Below, piece by piece: positions 8,566 to 15,175 of a DNA stretch of 16,858 nt. The stretch covers positions 1-16,858 of the forward strand of contig JBKDXM010000146.1 of the NCBI GenBank assembly GCA_046306335.1. The letters run 5' to 3'. The DNA comes from UBA2386 sp046306335. GTDB taxonomy: Bacteria > Planctomycetota > UBA1135 > UBA2386. How positions within the stretch are numbered: the stretch's first letter is position 1; each line of letters opens with the position of its first letter. The notes under the pieces were generated by a model, which had not been told where the DNA came from, did no database searches, and saw nothing but the letters and a program-made list of their open reading frames with translations. The position numbers and the translations under genes are program-made.

Positions 8566-9390
8566 ATGCCCCGCTCGCTCCCTGCCGCCGCGCTCGCGGC
8601 CGCCGTCCTCTTCGCCGCCTGCACCTCGCCACCAGCACCGCTGCCGCCGCTAGCGCTCGGCGCGTCGTTCGACGTGCGCCACGAAGGCCGCGTCGGGCCG
8701 CTGGCGCCGCTGACGCGGGAAGCCGCGGACGCGACGAGCGCGCTGGCGCAGATGCAACAACCCGTGGTGGCGACGGCGGGCGAGGCCGCCGGCGCGTCGG
8801 CCGGGACCGCGTCGGTGCGCGTGTGGCTCGTCGAGTTGCCGGTCGACGACCCTACCGCGCGTGCGCTCGCGGCCGGCGGCAACGCGGCCCCCGGCCAGTT
8901 GCTGCAGACGCGCGGCGCGCTCGTCGCGCCGGCGGCGCTCGCCGAGCGCATCGACGCATGGGGCCACCGCGCCCACATCGTGTCGTCGCCGTTCCTGGTC
9001 ACCAAGCTCGACCAGCGGGCGTCGCTGCGCATCAGCCAACAGCGCGCCGCGGTCTCCAGCTTGCGCGTGCAGGCAAAGGCGGGCGCGGTCACCGTCGATC
9101 CGCATGTCGACACCTACGAACACGGCACGCACATCGACGTGCGCGTACGGCGCGAAGACGACGGCGCGGTGGCCGCGATCGCGTGGTCGATGGTCGACAT
9201 GAACGAGCCGCGCACGGTAGCAGCGATCGACCGCGGCGCCTTCGGCAGCCTGGAGGTCCCGATCGCGCTGCAGCAGACGACCACGGCCGAGACGAAGCTG
9301 CCCGCGCACGGGGCGTTCCTGCTCGGCCCCGTGCCGACGACCAACCTGCGCTTCGTGCAGGCGCTCGCGGTCGAGATCGACGCACGCTGA
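8566..9390 (+). CDS. Lipoprotein with secretin-like beta domain
   Basis: 274-aa exported protein. The N-terminus MPRSLPAAALAAAVLFAAC is a lipoprotein signal with Cys19, although Phe at the -3 position is not the usual Leu. Residues from about 80 read VRVWLVELP, then IVSSPFLVTKLDQRASLRIS. This is the order seen in the secretin C domain (an E-V strand, then a segment like VLSSPRL.T..NQ.A...VG). It is followed by THIDVRVRREDDG, which corresponds to the family's later L.V.P....DG strand. The protein lacks the N-domains and full length of a secretin (usually 450-700 aa), so it is a small stand-alone relative rather than a pore subunit. The minus-strand gene that follows and converges on it (9440-11099) looks like a larger member of the same kind. 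Family placement is by motif only. The role is unknown. Confidence 0.7.
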   Translation: MPRSLPAAALAAAVLFAACTSPPAPLPPLALGASFDVRHEGRVGPLAPLTREAADATSALAQMQQPVVATAGEAAGASAGTASVRVWLVELPVDDPTARALAAGGNAAPGQLLQTRGALVAPAALAERIDAWGHRAHIVSSPFLVTKLDQRASLRISQQRAAVSSLRVQAKAGAVTVDPHVDTYEHGTHIDVRVRREDDGAVAAIAWSMVDMNEPRTVAAIDRGAFGSLEVPIALQQTTTAETKLPAHGAFLLGPVPTTNLRFVQALAVEIDAR

Positions 9391-9439
9391 GTGTCGCGGC
9401 GCGAACGCGAAGGCGCGCGCCGGGCGGCGTTGACGGCCG

Positions 9440-11099
9440 CGACGCAACCGCCTGACGCATGCGCGCCCGGACGAGCAACTCGCGGCCCGGGCCGAGCAGT
9501 TGGGCCGCGGCGCGTCGCACGACGGCGACGCCGCCGGCATCGAGCTCGAACGCGCCACCGAGGCCGACCGAGCGCGTCACGATCTGCTCGACCGTCACGA
9601 CCTGGCGCGGCAGCATGACGCAGCCGGTTGCGGTCACGGCGACCATGTCGGCCGCGATCGACAGGTCGTGCTTCGTCATCCTGACGAAGTCCGCGCGATC
9701 GAGCGCGAGTTCGACGCGGCGCGGGCTGCCCGTCGGCGTGGGCAACGGCTTGACCGACGCGAACCAGCATTGCTCGCAGAGGCCGACCTTCGGGTCGGCG
9801 CTGCGCACGCTCTGCGCGACGTCGACGTCCCAGTCGCGCAGGCCGATGAAATCGCGGCCGGAGCGAAGCAGTTCGGCAGACCGACGACAGCCGGGTCGGC
9901 GCAGCTCCGCAGCGTTCGCACGCCGGCCGGCGGGTCGAAGGCCTCGAACGCCAGGTCGGCTGCAGCAAGCGCGTCGTCGATGCGACGGTCGAACTCCGCG
10001 GCGAACTGCCAGCCGGCCTCGCCCTGCAGCGCGAGGCTCTTTCCGTCCTCGGCGCCGCCGACGAGGGTCGCCACCGCCGCGGCCTGGCTGTCGTTCGACA
10101 GCAGCGCGCGCGCGAGTTCGGCGACTTGCACGCCCTCGTCGAGCGCTGACGCCTTCGGGTCGTCGCGTCCGATCGTGCGCATGTCGCTGAAACCGATCAC
10201 GGGCGCGTTCAGCAACGACGAGATCCACGCGCCGCCGGCCTGCGGCACGGGCGATGGCGTCCGGTCGACGCGACAGGCCAGAGCCGACTTCTGGCCGTCC
10301 AGCGTTGTCCACTCGTGCCGGCCCTCGCTCCCACGCTCGGCGCGGAACACGACGCCAGCTTCGCCGAAGCGGCCATCGACCCGATGGCAGGTGCCGACGT
10401 CGGTGCTGGTCGGCATCAGGCTCACGTACCCGGGCCGCGCACCCGGATGAAGGCCTCGACCACCGCCTTGTCCCGACCGGGCAACGGCCGCGCGCGCAAC
10501 AGTGCCGAACTGCCATGCCGCAACTCGAGCTGGATCGGATTGCCGCAGGCCGAGGCCTGCGCCAACTCGAAGTCGAGGTCGGCGATCACGGACCAGCGCT
10601 CGACGTCGCCGACCGCAGCCGATTCGCCGTTGCCGAACCACTCGTCACCGCCCGGCAAGACGCTCGGCTCGCCGTTGGCAACGCGCTCCAGTCGGAAGCG
10701 GCAATCCAGTCGCGCCGGCAAGGCGCGCCGCAGTTCGACGAGCGCCGACTCGACCTGCACGGCCTCGGGAGAGCGCACCAGCGTGCGCGCGCCGATGGGC
10801 ACCACTTCGCACGCGGCGCCGACGCCGACGCGCAGCGCTTCGATCTGGACCGTGATCGTCGCCGTGGTGAAGAACGGTCCGGCTGCGCCGGCTTTGGCGC
10901 GCAGGCCGTCGATCATCCGTCCCTCCGCGGGGACAACGTGCCGCACGCCGCGGTCGCTGGGCAACTCGGCGCGCAGCACCAACTGGTCGCTGCCGCTGCG
11001 GCTGCCCGACGCCGCAACCGACAGCAAGTCCGTGACTTCGGGGGACGGCCGCGGCGCGGCGAGGGTGGCGCAGCCGAACGCGAAGGGGATCCGCATCAT
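9440..11099 (-). pseudogene. Frameshifted two-module secretin-like protein
   Basis: Three overlapping minus-strand frames join into one protein of about 550 aa. Part 1 runs from ATG 11099 (MMRIPFAFGCATLAAP) to a stop at 10422. Part 2 takes over in VRGPG-YVSLMPTS at the run CCCGGG (10429-10434). Part 3 takes over in NCFAPG-RDFIGLRDW at GGCCGG (9856-9861). Both joins are restored by one extra base. The protein repeats a unit: DLDFELAQ, a P, then RPLP (around 10581-10500), and DWDVDVAQ, a P, then KPLP (around 9835-9750). The tail FELDAGGVAVV and GRELLVRARM resembles secretin-type ends. No stop follows for 350 bases in this frame, which runs into the convergent gene, so the natural C-terminus near 9440 is approximate. 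It may be a true pseudogene or a gene with two assembly errors. Function unknown. Confidence 0.65.
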
Positions 11100-11300
11100 C
11101 GTCGCCGTGCGAAGCAAAGGACGCGCCGGTATCGGGACGCGGTGACGGCCACGCCGGTCGACTGCGTCAACGCGGCCGATCCCGCAGGCTCGCCCGCCCG
11201 ACGTACCGACGCTCACGGTCCCCCAGCCGTGCATGACCCCGGAGACCGTTCCAGCACGCAGCCACGCGCCCTGCGGCAACCCCCGGGACCGACCGATCGG
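11100..11300. other. Intergenic, no feature recognised
   Basis: Between the broken secretin-like gene and the first hydrolase fragment. TTGACG occurs on the minus strand at 11165-11170, but no -10 box lies at the right distance. Confidence 0.35.
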
Positions 11301-11490
11301 GTGCGCGCCGCCTTCGCCGGCGTCGCCGACCCTCGCGCCGTGCTCGGCTGGTCGCTCTCGAGGCCGCTGTCGCGCCGCAGCCGGGCAGCCCGATGCCGTG
11401 GGCGCGGTCGGGCCGGCGACGTCGTTCGCGACCTCGCCGCTGCTGTGGCTGCGCCCGACCGGCCCGCTGCTGGCCATGCTGCGCCGGACA
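11301..11490 (+). pseudogene. Fragment of alpha/beta hydrolase (copy 1)
   Basis: A short remnant with no start and no proper end. One frame reads VRAAFAGVADPRAVLGWSLS, the strand and nucleophile-elbow region (G-W-S-L-S). After a frame change near 11375-11390 another frame reads QPDAVGAV and then SFATSPLLWLRPTGPLLAML, which is the following helix and cap region of the same fold. The DNA closely resembles 13300-13420: both contain GCCGTGCTCGG and TTCGCGACCTCGCCGCTGC. It stops where the oppositely oriented exporter gene ends. Part of a duplicated, decayed hydrolase gene. Confidence 0.55.
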
Positions 11491-11498
11491 CCACGCCT

Positions 11499-12560
11499 TC
11501 AGGGCACGGCGTGGACCACTGCGAGCATGATCGCCATCGACGCGGCGATGCCGACCAGCACCGCCAGCAGCGGCCGCCAGCCGATGTCGCGCAGCGCCCG
11601 CCAGCGCAGCGACATGCCGACACCGGCCAGCACCATGAGGAACGACCAGTTGGTGACGCGCGCCAGTGCTTGCTGCTCGGCCGCGGCCAGCCCGCCCAAC
11701 AGCGTCAAGACCGTCATCAGGCCGAGCCCGTAGACAAAACCGGGCACGCGCGCCATGGCCCAACACACGACCGCGACCGGCCGCCGTCGCGGCGTCGCCG
11801 AATTCGTTTCGAGGGATCGCAGGTGCGCGACCACGGGCAACCACAGGCAGAGGTTGACCAGCAACCGCATGGCGCCGGTCGCGCGCATCGCTTCCGGTGA
11901 GTGTTCCGCCCCGACGAGCACCGCCTCGGCCGTCGTCGCCATGGTGATGCCGACGAAGCGAGCGCACCGGGTCGCGTCCATGCCGCAGACGGCGACCACG
12001 TCGGGCAGCAGCAAGTAGCCTGCAGCACCAGCCAACAGCGTGGCCATGACCGCGAGCTGGCGCGCCTGCGCATCGCGCTGCGGGGCGCTCGCTTCCGCGG
12101 CCAGCACCGCCGACAAGCTGCCGCCGCCAAGACCGACGGCAACGAGGCTCGCAGCCGCGGGCGTCACGCCCGCATGGCGCAGCGGAACCCGCACGCAGGC
12201 TCGGACCAGCGGCTGGTAGAGCAACCACAAGGCGCAACCGGTCGCTCCGATGGCCTGCAAGGCCGCGACGTCGACCTGCGCTCCGAGCAGCACCATGCCG
12301 ACCGTCAGCGGTACTTCCGGCGCCGGTCGATGGCGTCGCAAGGCCGGAAGCACGCCGAAGAGCCTGCCAAAGACGACGCCGACCAGGAACGTCTGCGTCG
12401 GCAAGGGCAGCAAGCGTAGTTGACGATGCAACCACCAACTGACGATGGCAATGACGAGCAACACGACCAAGTCGAAGAGCGCATGCCGACTCCACGCCAG
12501 CACGCGCGGTGCAGCGATGTCGGTCGACGTCACACTCGCCGCTCCTGACGCTCCTACCAT
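11499..12560 (-). CDS. YeiH/UPF0324 family membrane protein (putative sulfate or sulfite exporter)
   Basis: 353-aa integral membrane protein with about ten hydrophobic segments, the usual UPF0324 length. The C-terminal third fits the family best: VPGFVYGLGLMTVLTLLGGL, then ARVTNWSFLMVLAGVGMSLR, then WRALRDIGWRPLLAVLVG. Also matching are GMVLLGAQVDVAALQAIG (about 88-105) and FVGITMATTAEAVLVGAE, which aligns with the family's SIH(D/E)TAQVVAAG segment. The normally conserved GTSICGASAI reads AVGLGGGSLSAV, so this is a divergent member. Family annotation as a sulfate or sulfite exporter is tentative. ATG 12560 overlaps the stop of a short upstream frame (12554-12694), and a possible attenuator lies further upstream at 12783-12991. 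It is the only intact gene in the 9.4-14.2 kb stretch. Confidence 0.78.
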   Translation of the reverse strand: MVGASGAASVTSTDIAAPRVLAWSRHALFDLVVLLVIAIVSWWLHRQLRLLPLPTQTFLVGVVFGRLFGVLPALRRHRPAPEVPLTVGMVLLGAQVDVAALQAIGATGCALWLLYQPLVRACVRVPLRHAGVTPAAASLVAVGLGGGSLSAVLAAEASAPQRDAQARQLAVMATLLAGAAGYLLLPDVVAVCGMDATRCARFVGITMATTAEAVLVGAEHSPEAMRATGAMRLLVNLCLWLPVVAHLRSLETNSATPRRRPVAVVCWAMARVPGFVYGLGLMTVLTLLGGLAAAEQQALARVTNWSFLMVLAGVGMSLRWRALRDIGWRPLLAVLVGIAASMAIMLAVVHAVP

Positions 12561-12694
12561 GGCAAGGTAGCCAGCAGTTCGGCCTTGGCGGCGAACACCA
12601 AGGCTGTGATCAACAAAGTCGCCCAGCCGGTGCGGAGGCGTCGGTGTGTTCGGTCGGAATCGCCCTCGGGCGAGGAAACGGCAACGGAGGTCAT
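12554..12694 (-). CDS. Small one-helix frame overlapping the exporter start
   Basis: 46 codons from ATG 12694, ending TAG at 12556-12554, so the stop overlaps the exporter's ATG (ATGGTAG). The peptide has a basic segment RTHRRLRTG and then one hydrophobic helix (WATLLITALVFAAKAELLAT) near the C-terminus, with the positive charges arranged as for an inside N-terminus. Two readings are possible. It may be a small membrane protein translationally coupled to the exporter. Or it may be the exporter's true N-terminus separated by a missing base, since adding one base would fuse the frames to about 398 aa. No Shine-Dalgarno was seen, so it may also be chance. Confidence 0.35.
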   Translation of the reverse strand: MTSVAVSSPEGDSDRTHRRLRTGWATLLITALVFAAKAELLATLPW

Positions 12695-12782
12695 TGGGGT
12701 ACTCGGCGACGGCGGGACCGTGCATCGCGGGCGCCCTCGCGCCCTGAGGCTCCCGGCCAAGAGGGATCCAGCCGGAAACGAA

Positions 12783-12805
12783 GAAGGCCACCGTTGGTGG
12801 CCTTC
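12783..12805 (-). terminator. Terminator-like hairpin in exporter leader
   Basis: On the minus strand GAAGGCCACC, loop AAC, GGTGGCCTTC is a perfect 10-bp stem followed by TTCGTTTCC, a partial T-tract. The plus-strand tail (GTGCG) is not T-rich, so minus-strand termination is favoured. It lies 222 bases before the exporter's ATG. See the promoter (12962-12991) and small frame (12836-12916). Confidence 0.55.
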
Positions 12806-12831
12806 GTGCGAACCGCGATGCAGCGTGGGAA

Positions 12832-12843
12832 CGGACTAGTCCG
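12832..12843. promoter_or_regulatory. 12-bp perfect palindrome
   Basis: CGGACTAGTCCG reads the same on both strands and overlaps the TAG stop of the small leader frame. It could bind a dimeric regulator, form a small RNA stem with the stop codon in the loop, or be chance. Confidence 0.25.
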
Positions 12844-12916
12844 ACTGCATGGGTTTGCACGGCCACCAGCAAGGGTGGAGGTGCACACGACAGCAGAGGG
12901 ATTTGGACGCGGACAT
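12836..12916 (-). CDS. Cys-rich 26-aa leader peptide (putative)
   Basis: ATG 12916 to TAG 12836, about 38 bases after the likely transcription start. The peptide includes CCRVHLHPCWWPC: four Cys, two adjacent Trp and two His within 13 residues, which is far from the Ala/Arg-rich shadows typical here. The Trp-Trp-Pro codons contain TGGTGGCC (minus strand, 12868-12861), complementary to GGCCACCA of the first arm of the downstream hairpin. CCACC (12878-12874), just before it, can pair with the same stretch. This is the arrangement of an attenuator leader controlled by ribosome position. No Shine-Dalgarno is visible, which weakens the case. Proposed only from sequence. Confidence 0.4.
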   Translation of the reverse strand: MSASKSLCCRVHLHPCWWPCKPMQSD

Positions 12917-12961
12917 CGAGCGGCGCTTGGTCGAGCGCGGAACGCGCACGACTGTGACGTG

Positions 12962-12991
12962 ATTGTACCCGGATGGACGACACGTCGTCAA
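12962..12991 (-). promoter_or_regulatory. Near-consensus sigma70 promoter for the exporter leader
   Basis: On the minus strand TTGACG (12991-12986), an 18-base spacer, then TACAAT (12967-12962), one mismatch from consensus in each box. Such a match is striking in DNA this GC-rich. Transcription would start near 12955 and read the small Cys-rich frame, the 12783-12805 hairpin and then the exporter gene. Confidence 0.6.
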
Positions 12992-13105
12992 GGGGGTGCG
13001 GCACGCGCACTGGCCGGCGGCACACATGCGGCTGCTCGACGAGCAAGGCGGCCGCGGCCGCAACCGCGGTCCGCTCGCCGCAGCGGCGCTGCCGCGCCAC
13101 CCGCC

Positions 13106-13500
13106 ATGGCTGAGCCTTCGCCCATGCTCCAGCAGGTGCTGCCCGGCATGGAGGCCACCGACGCGCTGCCGATGCCGATCGCGCGGGCACTGGCGCCCGA
13201 CGTGCCGACGCGCGCGGTGACCTACCCGACGCGCGGCGGCGAAGACTACGAGCGCACACTGCCACTCGTGCAGCCGGCCGTCGCCGACGTCAGTCCGTCC
13301 GCCGTGCTCGGGATGTCGTCCTCCGGGGCGCTGGCGATCCGCATCGCCGCCGATCGGCCCGACGCCTTGCGCGCGTTCGTTTCGGCGGCGACGTTCGCGA
13401 CCTCGCCGCTGCCTGACCCCGCTGGCGCCGCCCGCTGCCGTTCAAGTCGCCGGTCGCGCTGCTGGCCACGGCGGTCGCAGGCAACGCCGCGCACTGCCGT
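13106..13500 (+). pseudogene. Truncated alpha/beta hydrolase (copy 2)
   Basis: N-terminal half of an alpha/beta hydrolase. From ATG 13106 (or 13124) it reads LQQVLPGMEATDAL, matching the family's LLPGMDGTG loop. Then come RAVTYPTRGG and the nucleophile-elbow region AVLGMSSSGALAIRIAADRP, followed by ATFATSPLP. Near 13416 the frame breaks. A neighbouring frame continues with PLPFKSPVALLATAVAG and then loses similarity. The C-terminal half with the catalytic Asp and His is absent, and the start of the SbtA-like remnant follows at once. An active enzyme is therefore excluded for this copy. A second fragment of the same family lies at 11301-11490, on the other side of the exporter gene, in the same orientation. 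Confidence 0.6.
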
Positions 13501-13532
13501 CACCTATGCGGGGTTGCACCCGGCCCGCGCCC

Positions 13533-14238
13533 ATGGCCCACCGCATAGCCTTGGCCCCATCCTCGTCAACCTCCAGAACCCGCCCATCCTGTTCTTTCCG
13601 CTCGGCGTGCTGGCGACGCTGATGCGCGCGGACCTGCAGAGCCCCTCGCCGATCACGAAGCTGTTGGCGCTGTGCCTGCCGTGGGCGATCGGCTTCAATG
13701 GCGGCGTCGAACTGGTGCGCCGCGGCCTCGACGACAGCACGGATTCGGCGCTCGCGGTGGGGCTAATCCGGGCGTTCGCGATCCCGCTGCACGCCCTCGC
13801 GATCGCGCGCCGGTTCTGCTCGGTACACGACGCGGTGACGCTGGCGGCGACCTACGGCTCGGCGAGCGCCGTGAGCTTCTGACGGCGTGCGCGGCGCTCG
13901 ACTGCCAAAGCGCGCCGTACGGGGGCCACATGATCGCGGCGATGGTGCTGATGGAGTCGCCGGCGATCCTCGTCGCGGGGATGCTGCGCCGTCGCACCCT
14001 CGAACTCGGCGGTCAGCGCGCGACGACGCCGCAGATGCGCGACCTGCTGCACGACACGCTCGCAGCGTCGGCGTCGCACATTGCCGTGGCGGCGGCGCTG
14101 CGCATGTCGGTTCCCGAGGGGGAACCGTCGCTGCACGTCGGCACCCCGCCGGGCAGCAGCTTCCCGTTCAACACCCTGCTGGGCCTGCCGCTTTGCGAAG
14201 CAGCGGCGACGGCGCTGCTCGGCAACGGAACGGTATGG
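13533..14238 (+). pseudogene. Decayed SbtA-type sodium-dependent bicarbonate permease
   Basis: Matches the SbtA (PF05982) permease family in order but is broken. Its start could be ATG 13533 (MAHRIALAP) if one base is added in CCCC (13555-13558). The frame then reads ILVNLQNPPILFFPLGVLA, WAIGFNGGVELVRRGL and ATYGSASAVSF, where a TGA follows. Adding one base near 13880 gives SF-LTACAALDCQ and then PYGGHMIAAMVLMESPAI. After MRDLLHDTL it jumps directly to AASASHIAVAAALRM, PEGEPSL and SFPFNTLLGLPL, which are the family's C-terminal end. The roughly 110-120 residues that normally lie between are missing (junction near 14056-14064). This internal deletion argues for a true pseudogene rather than only sequencing error. 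An SbtB-like PII partner is not seen. The end near 14238 is approximate, as no stop follows. Confidence 0.65.
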
Positions 14239-14271
14239 CAACGCCGCGTTGGCGCGGCCGCCGCGATGACG

Positions 14272-15060
14272 TCAGCGCGGACCCGCCGCGTCGCCGCGGC
14301 GGCGGAGAACGAGCACGACGTCGGGGCGCGCGGCGCGGGCGGCGGCATGGGGCGCCTTGGTGCGCACGACGGCGGGAAGGCGGTCGATGCGGCGTCCCAG
14401 CGCCAGAGCACACCAGCCGACGGCAACGTCATCTGCGCTGGCCGCGAGCATCCACGGCACGACTTGCCAACCGACGATGGCGCGCTGATCGTCGGTCGCC
14501 CACTGCACCAGCTTCCATGGCACCGCGACGACGAGCGCCAGCGTGGCGGCGACTGCGGCGATGGTGCCGACGATCCTCAGCGCGAACGGGGCGAAGGTGA
14601 GGCACAGCACCGGCGCCGCGGGCCAGGTCTCGTCGTCGCGGCCGTCGCCGTGCCGTTCGCACACCGCGAGCTCGTAGTCGCCGCGCGGCACATCGACGCG
14701 CGCCCCCATGTCGTAGCGACCGAGGCCGCCGGGTGATGTCGCCGCGCTGCCGTACAGCGGGTCGTTGGCCGCGCACTCTGCGCCGCAGACCCACAGACCT
14801 CCGCTCGGCGCGGTGAGGCGGCCACGGTGCGCCGGGGCGCGGCCGGCGACTTCGCGCGGTTCTTCGTCGACGAGCAAGCGCACGACGTGTTCGACATCGC
14901 CGCCGGCGCCGCCAAACCACCGACGGCCCTCCGCCTGCAGCGCGGCCAGCAACGCGTGCGGGTCGTCGTCGACGCGCGCGTCGAATTCGACCGGCAATGC
15001 CGCCGCGTCGAACGCGGCGATCGTCGCCCCGTCGGTGCCGGCGGTGACGGTGTGCTGCAT
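14272..15060 (-). CDS. Putative membrane protein, function unknown
   Basis: 262 aa from ATG 15060. The frame is open further upstream but becomes Arg/Ser-rich shadow, so ATG 15060 (MQHTVTAGTDGATIAAFDAA) is preferred. The first 150 residues are soluble and acidic, with DARVDDDPHALLAALQAEG, VEHVVRLLVDEEP and GGLWVCGAECAANDP. Near residues 145-165 VDVPRGDYELAVCE looks like a beta-strand of the kind P.GDY.L. A hydrophobic helix follows (FALRIVGTIAAVAATLALVV), then WKLVQWATDDQ and a second weakly hydrophobic stretch. The last 35 residues are Arg/Ala-rich, so the original C-terminus may be earlier. I do not recognise a family. It follows the secreted 353-aa protein gene on the same strand with a 115-base gap. 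Confidence 0.6.
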   Translation of the reverse strand: MQHTVTAGTDGATIAAFDAAALPVEFDARVDDDPHALLAALQAEGRRWFGGAGGDVEHVVRLLVDEEPREVAGRAPAHRGRLTAPSGGLWVCGAECAANDPLYGSAATSPGGLGRYDMGARVDVPRGDYELAVCERHGDGRDDETWPAAPVLCLTFAPFALRIVGTIAAVAATLALVVAVPWKLVQWATDDQRAIVGWQVVPWMLAASADDVAVGWCALALGRRIDRLPAVVRTKAPHAAARAARPDVVLVLRRRGDAAGPR

Positions 15061-15175
15061 GGGGAAGGTCGCGGAGCCGGCGAGCGGGCCGTTCCGCGGC
15101 AAGATCGGCCATCGCGACCCGGCGACTTCATGCTGCCAGCGCCGCGGCGCACCGCCGCCGTCGCCGCGCGAGGGC

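Noticed and set aside
10254..11900. 548-codon plus-strand frame
   Set aside because: Antisense shadow of the frameshifted gene and exporter. Only the short piece near 11301-11490 shows hydrolase similarity, and it changes frame.
12806..13000. tRNA, 6S, SRP or RNase P RNA in the leader between promoter and hairpin
   Set aside because: No T-arm consensus, no GGAAGCAG-type SRP loop and no RNase P core motifs were found on either strand.
12561..13265. Extending the exporter N-terminus to 13265 in the same frame
   Set aside because: The extra 235 residues lack helices or family similarity and run through the hairpin and promoter. ATG 12560 gives the usual family length.
9440..14238. Mobile element carrying the exporter and broken genes
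   Set aside because: No transposase, integrase, terminal inverted repeats or target duplications were seen at the edges. Only the hydrolase duplication is supported.
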